Position numbers and translations under genes: made by a program. Source: Pollutimonas harenae (GTDB lineage Bacteria; Pseudomonadota; Gammaproteobacteria; Burkholderiales; Burkholderiaceae_B). Taken from it: DNA of 45,620 bases. Under the pieces are notes generated by a model. The model saw only the letters and a program-made list of their open reading frames with translations, made no database searches and was not told the origin of the DNA. Below, piece after piece: positions 42,777 through 45,620 of the stretch; position 1 is the stretch's first letter; every line of letters begins with the position of its first letter. The DNA lies in the NCBI RefSeq assembly GCF_004153685.1, contig NZ_SDQD01000005.1, positions 1 to 45,620 of the forward strand, read 5' to 3'.

Positions 42777-43889
42777 TTAGTCGACGCTCTTTAATACGCC
42801 ACGACGCATCTGGTCGAGCTCTATGGATTCAAACAAGGCTTTGAAGTTGCCTTCGCCAAATCCGTCGTTACCTTTGCGCTGGATGATTTCAAAGAAAATA
42901 GGGCCAATCTGATTTTCGGTGAAGATCTGTAGCAACAGGCCGCCTTCTGCTGCGCCATCGAGCAGAATTTTGTTTTGTTGCAAGCGATCAGTGTTCTCGC
43001 CGTGGTTGGGAAGGCGGCGGTCCAGTAACTCGTAATAGGTATCGGGCGTGTCCAGGAACTTCAGGCCTCCGTCACGCAGTTGCTCGACCGTGGCGTAAAT
43101 ATCTTCTGTTGCCAGGGCGATGTGCTGTATGCCTTCACCGCGGTACAAGTCCAGGTATTCCTGAATTTGACCTTTTTCATCGGTACCTTCTTCATTGATG
43201 GGAATGCGGATATTGCCGCAAGGCGAAGTCATGGCTTTGGACTTTACGCCAGTGACTTTTCCTTCAATGTCGAAGTAGCGAATTTCCCGGAAATTGAACA
43301 GGCGCTCGTAGAATTCGGCCCATTCGTCCATGCGGCCCTTGTGCACATTGTGTGTGAGGTGGTCGACCAGCTTCAGGCCTGCGCCTGCATGATTGCGATC
43401 AGCCTGGGCTGTATCAACGTCTATGGGCTCGAAGTCGACATCGTAAATGCTGATGTCGCCAATGCCACCATGCCCATTCTTGCCCTGCCAGCGGTCGACC
43501 AGGTAGATAAGCGAGTCGCCTATGCCCTTGATGGCGGGAATGTTCAGCTCCATGGGACCGCTGCCAGAGTCGAAGCCCCAGGCGCCCAGTTCGAGCGCGC
43601 GCTTGTAGGCTTTTGCCGCATCGTCGACACGGAAGGCAATCGCACAGATGGACGGGCCGTGCTGGCGGGCAAAGCGCTGGGCAAAAGAGTCAGGCTCGGC
43701 ATTGATCAGGAAGTTGATGCCGCCTTGTCGATAGAGCGTTACGTTCTTGTTGCGGTGCCGGGCGATCGCTTTGAAGCCCAATGTTTCGAATACCTTGCCC
43801 AGTGCGACGGGGTCCGGTGCTGTGTATTCTATAAACTCAAAGCCGGCGGTGCCCATGGGATTGTCCCAGGTATTGATGGTGTCGCTCAT
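42777..43889 (-). CDS. hppD: 4-Hydroxyphenylpyruvate dioxygenase
   Basis: A 370-residue Fe(II) enzyme converting 4-hydroxyphenylpyruvate to homogentisate in tyrosine catabolism. It has two vicinal-oxygen-chelate halves. The iron ligands are His177 in [10 protein letters not shown], His256 in [12 protein letters not shown] and Glu334 in [13 protein letters not shown]. The C-terminal gate helix region [24 protein letters not shown] is intact. GGGAGA precedes the ATG at 43889. It has no other tyrosine-pathway gene next to it. The divergent Lrp/AsnC gene is its likely regulator, by position. Confidence 0.97.
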   Translation of the reverse strand: MSDTINTWDNPMGTAGFEFIEYTAPDPVALGKVFETLGFKAIARHRNKNVTLYRQGGINFLINAEPDSFAQRFARQHGPSICAIAFRVDDAAKAYKRALELGAWGFDSGSGPMELNIPAIKGIGDSLIYLVDRWQGKNGHGGIGDISIYDVDFEPIDVDTAQADRNHAGAGLKLVDHLTHNVHKGRMDEWAEFYERLFNFREIRYFDIEGKVTGVKSKAMTSPCGNIRIPINEEGTDEKGQIQEYLDLYRGEGIQHIALATEDIYATVEQLRDGGLKFLDTPDTYYELLDRRLPNHGENTDRLQQNKILLDGAAEGGLLLQIFTENQIGPIFFEIIQRKGNDGFGEGNFKALFESIELDQMRRGVLKSVD

Positions 43890-44124
43890 GGCGGGTCTCC
43901 CGTAATGTTGATGTGGTCAGGGCGCCGCCATGTGATGTCGAATGCTAGACCCTAGGTGGTGCCCAAAAAAGCTTCTGTCTGAAGGTGCTTTCAATGTGGA
44001 CAGTAGCGATGATCAGTAAACAAAAATTTTAAGCAAAAACCATGAGCAGATGATTGCCAATTACGCTTGATTAAATTGGTTTTGAGCTATTTAATGTCGT
44101 ATATATAAGTAATGAAGGTGGTTT
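43890..44124. promoter_or_regulatory. Divergent promoter region hppD / Lrp-family regulator
   Basis: A 235-base AT-rich spacer that must hold the promoters of both hppD and the regulator. Runs such as CAAAAATTTTAAGC (44021-44034) and TTGATTAAATTGGTTT (44067-44082) fit the loose AT-rich sites that Lrp/AsnC proteins bind. No exact promoter pair can be fixed by eye. Confidence 0.4.
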
Positions 44125-44604
44125 ATGTCTCAAAATCAGCTTGATAGGACAGATAAGCAAATCCTTGCTGAATTGCAACGTGATGGGCGACTGAGTAATC
44201 AGGATCTGGCTGATCGGGTATCGCTGTCTCCAAGCCCATGTCTGCGTCGGGTGAGGCGCCTGGAAGAAGAAGGCTATATAGAGCGTTATGTAGCGCTGGT
44301 GAATCCGGAAAAAGTGGGTTTGAAGCTGCTTGCCTATATAACAATAAGGCTGAACAAAGTATTTCGAGCCAGTCATTCGCCAGTGTCCGATTTTGCGCGT
44401 GATGTACAAGACTGGCCTGAGGTGGTGGAGTGTTATGCCATGTCGGGTGATATGGATTATCTGCTTCGAGTACAGGTAGAAGATCTCAATCAGTTCTCAC
44501 GGTTCGCCATGGACAAGCTGATGCAGCATCCGGCCGTAGTCGACATGAGATCCAGCTTTACCCTCCAGCGCATCAAGGAAACCACCGAGCTATCTATATC
44601 GTAA
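44125..44604 (+). CDS. Lrp/AsnC-family transcription regulator
   Basis: A 159-residue regulator. The N-terminal helix-turn-helix (about 1-60) reads LDRTDKQILAELQRDGRLSNQDLADRVSLSPSPCLRRVRRLEEEGYIERY, the standard AsnC pattern. The C-terminal RAM ligand-binding domain (about 65-150) contains VVECYAMSGDMDYLLRVQVEDLNQFSRFAMDKL. These proteins form octameric rings and respond to amino acids. Its position divergent from hppD suggests that it controls tyrosine/phenylalanine breakdown; ligand binding is not shown. The reading frame has a normal length and ATG 44125 has an AAGGTGG site. Confidence 0.93.
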   Translation: MSQNQLDRTDKQILAELQRDGRLSNQDLADRVSLSPSPCLRRVRRLEEEGYIERYVALVNPEKVGLKLLAYITIRLNKVFRASHSPVSDFARDVQDWPEVVECYAMSGDMDYLLRVQVEDLNQFSRFAMDKLMQHPAVVDMRSSFTLQRIKETTELSIS

Positions 44605-44668
44605 GTAGCGTAGGGGCAGGGCTTCGCTGTTCTGGTGGAGGCCGCCGTCTCACTGTCCACTTATATGT

Positions 44669-44710
44669 CTGTCTATATATAGGTATTGGAGCTTCTCTAT
44701 ATATAGACAG
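44669..44710. repeat. Perfect 14-base inverted repeat with TATATA core
   Basis: CTGTCTATATATAG (44669-44682) and its exact reverse complement CTATATATAGACAG (44697-44710) are separated by 14 bases. It could fold into a hairpin or bind a dimeric protein. Not followed by a T run. Confidence 0.85.
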
Positions 44711-44726
44711 GCTCCATCCATGCAGA

Positions 44727-44768
44727 AGGCGCTATCTATATAGGGGGCAGGAGGCGCTATCTATATAG
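44727..44768. repeat. 17-base direct repeat, two copies, 25-base period
   Basis: AGGCGCTATCTATATAG occurs exactly at 44727-44743 and at 44752-44768, with an 8-base spacer. A degenerate third copy (GATGCTATCAATACAG) begins at 44771. The CTATCTATAT core also occurs inside the last codons of the Lrp gene (about 44590). Confidence 0.85.
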
Positions 44769-45060
44769 AAGATGCTATCAATACAGGCAACTTTATGGGA
44801 TTCAGAGGCTCACGAATCTGCTTGCATGGAATGACAGACCGTCGGAATCTAATTAGTAGCTCTGTAGGGCGAGTAAACCCAAGAGAAAAGCGTGAGAAAA
44901 AAGCAGCCTGATGGGGTTTGTCATGTGCTTTTGCAAATATGACCTCATTTCCCTCAACTATTTCATTTAAGTTAAAAAAATATTTCTATGGTATTTCAAA
45001 GGCTTAAGTTAGGTGGTGTAAAAAAAGGGCTGAATTGGGTGGTTTGGGCGGGTTTTTCAG

Positions 45061-45090
45061 TTGCACGGGTTAAAAAAGCTATGCTATAGT
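45061..45090 (+). promoter_or_regulatory. rRNA operon promoter P1 (candidate)
   Basis: TTGCAC (45061-45066) and TATAGT (45085-45090) with an 18-base spacer, preceded by AT-rich DNA. It is the most upstream of the promoter-like signals before the rRNA leader. Confidence 0.55.
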
Positions 45091-45211
45091 TCTGTTCTTT
45101 CGCAGCCAGCACATCAGGGTTTTCCCGGATGAGCAAGGCGAATCAAGTTGGGGGTTTCCCAGAGTGATTCACCGGCTCGAGAAGCACAGCGCAAAGCGCG
45201 CTTTTGCAAAA

Positions 45212-45226
45212 CATGGTATAGTTTCT
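45212..45226 (+). promoter_or_regulatory. Extended -10 element in the rRNA leader (candidate)
   Basis: ATGGTATAGTTTCTG has TGG one base before TATAGT (45217-45222). It closely repeats the P1 -10 region (CTATAGTTCTG). No good -35 lies at the right distance, so this may be a weak or extended -10 promoter or a decayed duplicate. Confidence 0.35.
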
Positions 45227-45327
45227 GACTCGCCGGTTGATGCACAAAGCGCCCAGCGATTGTGAGCAGGTTTGTGAAGTAGGTAGGCAAGTGGTAGTAG
45301 GCGAATCGCCCGGCACGACTCCTTGAC

Positions 45328-45356
45328 TTGACAAGCAAAAAAAACTGCTTCATAAT
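45328..45356 (+). promoter_or_regulatory. Strong rRNA operon promoter
   Basis: A consensus TTGACA (45328-45333), 17 bases, then CATAAT (45351-45356). The following CTCGC is a GC-rich discriminator, typical of stringently controlled rRNA promoters. It lies about 75 bases upstream of boxA. Confidence 0.8.
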
Positions 45357-45620
45357 CTCGCTTCTTTGCTGCTGACACAGCGCGGTGCTTTAAGCGCCAG
45401 GCGGGTGAGGTAGTAGGCAGTAAGTAGTACACGCTCTTTAACAATTTAACAGCCGATAAGTGTGGGCGCTTGGAATGAGTGCGCAAGCCTTCTCACGAAG
45501 GTTCGCCAAATTTATATCAAGTGCTCGCACATTTGAAGAAGTAAGGTTTGAAGTAATTTGAACCGATCTTTTTCTTTGAGCGAAACGCGACGTATGACCA
45601 CTGGTTCTTCGGGACCGGAT
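45357..45620 (+). other. rRNA operon leader (pre-16S), runs off the right edge
   Basis: Transcribed leader between the strong promoter and the 16S gene. It includes boxA and sequence that will pair with the downstream 16S flank for RNase III processing. Small open frames called on the other strand here are not genes. Confidence 0.75.
45432..45446 (+). promoter_or_regulatory. boxA antitermination site of the rRNA leader
   Basis: CGCTCTTTAACAATT matches the bacterial boxA consensus (TGCTCTTTAACA), where NusB/NusE bind nascent rRNA. It marks the sequence to the right edge as a pre-16S leader. The 16S rRNA gene itself starts beyond 45620; its conserved 5' sequence is not in the window. Confidence 0.85.

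Larger units (their letters stand above)
44605..45060. other. Gene-free AT-rich region between the Lrp gene and the rRNA leader
   Basis: About 450 bases without a convincing protein gene. It contains the inverted and direct repeat cluster listed separately. From 44980 to 45060 it is rich in A and T runs (TTAAAAAAATATTTC), suitable as upstream activating DNA for the rRNA promoters. No stem followed by a T tract marks the end of the Lrp gene. Confidence 0.6.

Noticed and set aside
43080-43955. 291-codon plus-strand frame opposite hppD
   Set aside because: hppD has all iron ligands; this frame is antisense shadow.
44727-44785. Possible CRISPR array from the 17-base direct repeats
   Set aside because: Only two exact copies, an 8-base spacer, and no cas genes nearby.
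45114-45486. Minus-strand small frames in the last 500 bases
   Set aside because: They lie in the rRNA promoter/leader on the wrong strand and have no protein-like features.

Overview
The window looks like a chromosomal segment of a betaproteobacterium of the order Burkholderiales, most likely family Alcaligenaceae (Bordetella/Achromobacter/Alcaligenes/Pusillimonas neighbourhood). This is inferred from a tol-pal operon headed by proS and ybgC, a proS/rppH divergence, zapA followed by a 6S RNA-like gene, TctDE- and TctAB-type genes, and moderate-to-high GC content. I cannot name the genus. Almost everything is core metabolism and envelope biology. The clearly accessory part is the first 1.2 kb.

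Layout. Positions 1-1200 hold three adjoining gene remnants (GNAT acetyltransferase, HNH endonuclease, CaiB/BaiF CoA-transferase). Positions 1.2-7.5 kb form a putative iron module: a TonB-dependent siderophore receptor, a PiuC/YbiX-like hydroxylase and an FMN 2-hydroxy-acid oxidase on the minus strand, with an OmpR-type response regulator and histidine kinase facing the other way. Positions 7.5-10.8 kb hold a glycine-zipper lipoprotein, a DMT exporter, a DUF2214 membrane protein and a CynX/NimT-type MFS transporter. Positions 10.9-13.4 kb are ahpC-ahpF, with a well-formed OxyR operator and promoter. Then follow meso-diaminopimelate dehydrogenase, an AsmA-family protein and a small YqaE/Pmp3 protein.

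Positions 17.1-21.8 kb are a complete BMP-type ABC importer (ATPase, two permeases, binding protein), probably for nucleosides. After it come an aldo/keto reductase, a PaaI-like thioesterase and a PCu(A)C copper chaperone. Positions 24.0-32.1 kb are a long minus-strand cluster: proS-ybgC-tolQ-tolR-tolA-tolB-pal, then an intrinsic terminator, then ybgF(cpoB) and an alpha/beta hydrolase. TolA carries an unusually regular AAAEK repeat.

On the other strand rppH overlaps a TctDE-like two-component pair. This is followed by a 3-hydroxyisobutyrate-dehydrogenase-family enzyme and a TctA-TctB tricarboxylate transporter without its binding protein. Positions 38.2-41.7 kb contain a coiled-coil gene plus zapA, 6S RNA, a SIMPL protein, lgt, a cytochrome c and msrA. 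Positions 41.7-44.6 kb contain a nucleoside-recognition membrane protein, hppD and a divergent Lrp/AsnC regulator.

The last kilobase has no protein gene. It holds an odd AT-rich set of inverted and direct repeats and then the leader of an rRNA operon (promoters and boxA). The 16S gene itself lies beyond the right edge.

I found no phage, insertion sequence, CRISPR array, tRNA or obvious defence system. The least explained signals are the three-gene fragment mosaic at the left edge and the TATATA repeat cluster at 44669-44768.
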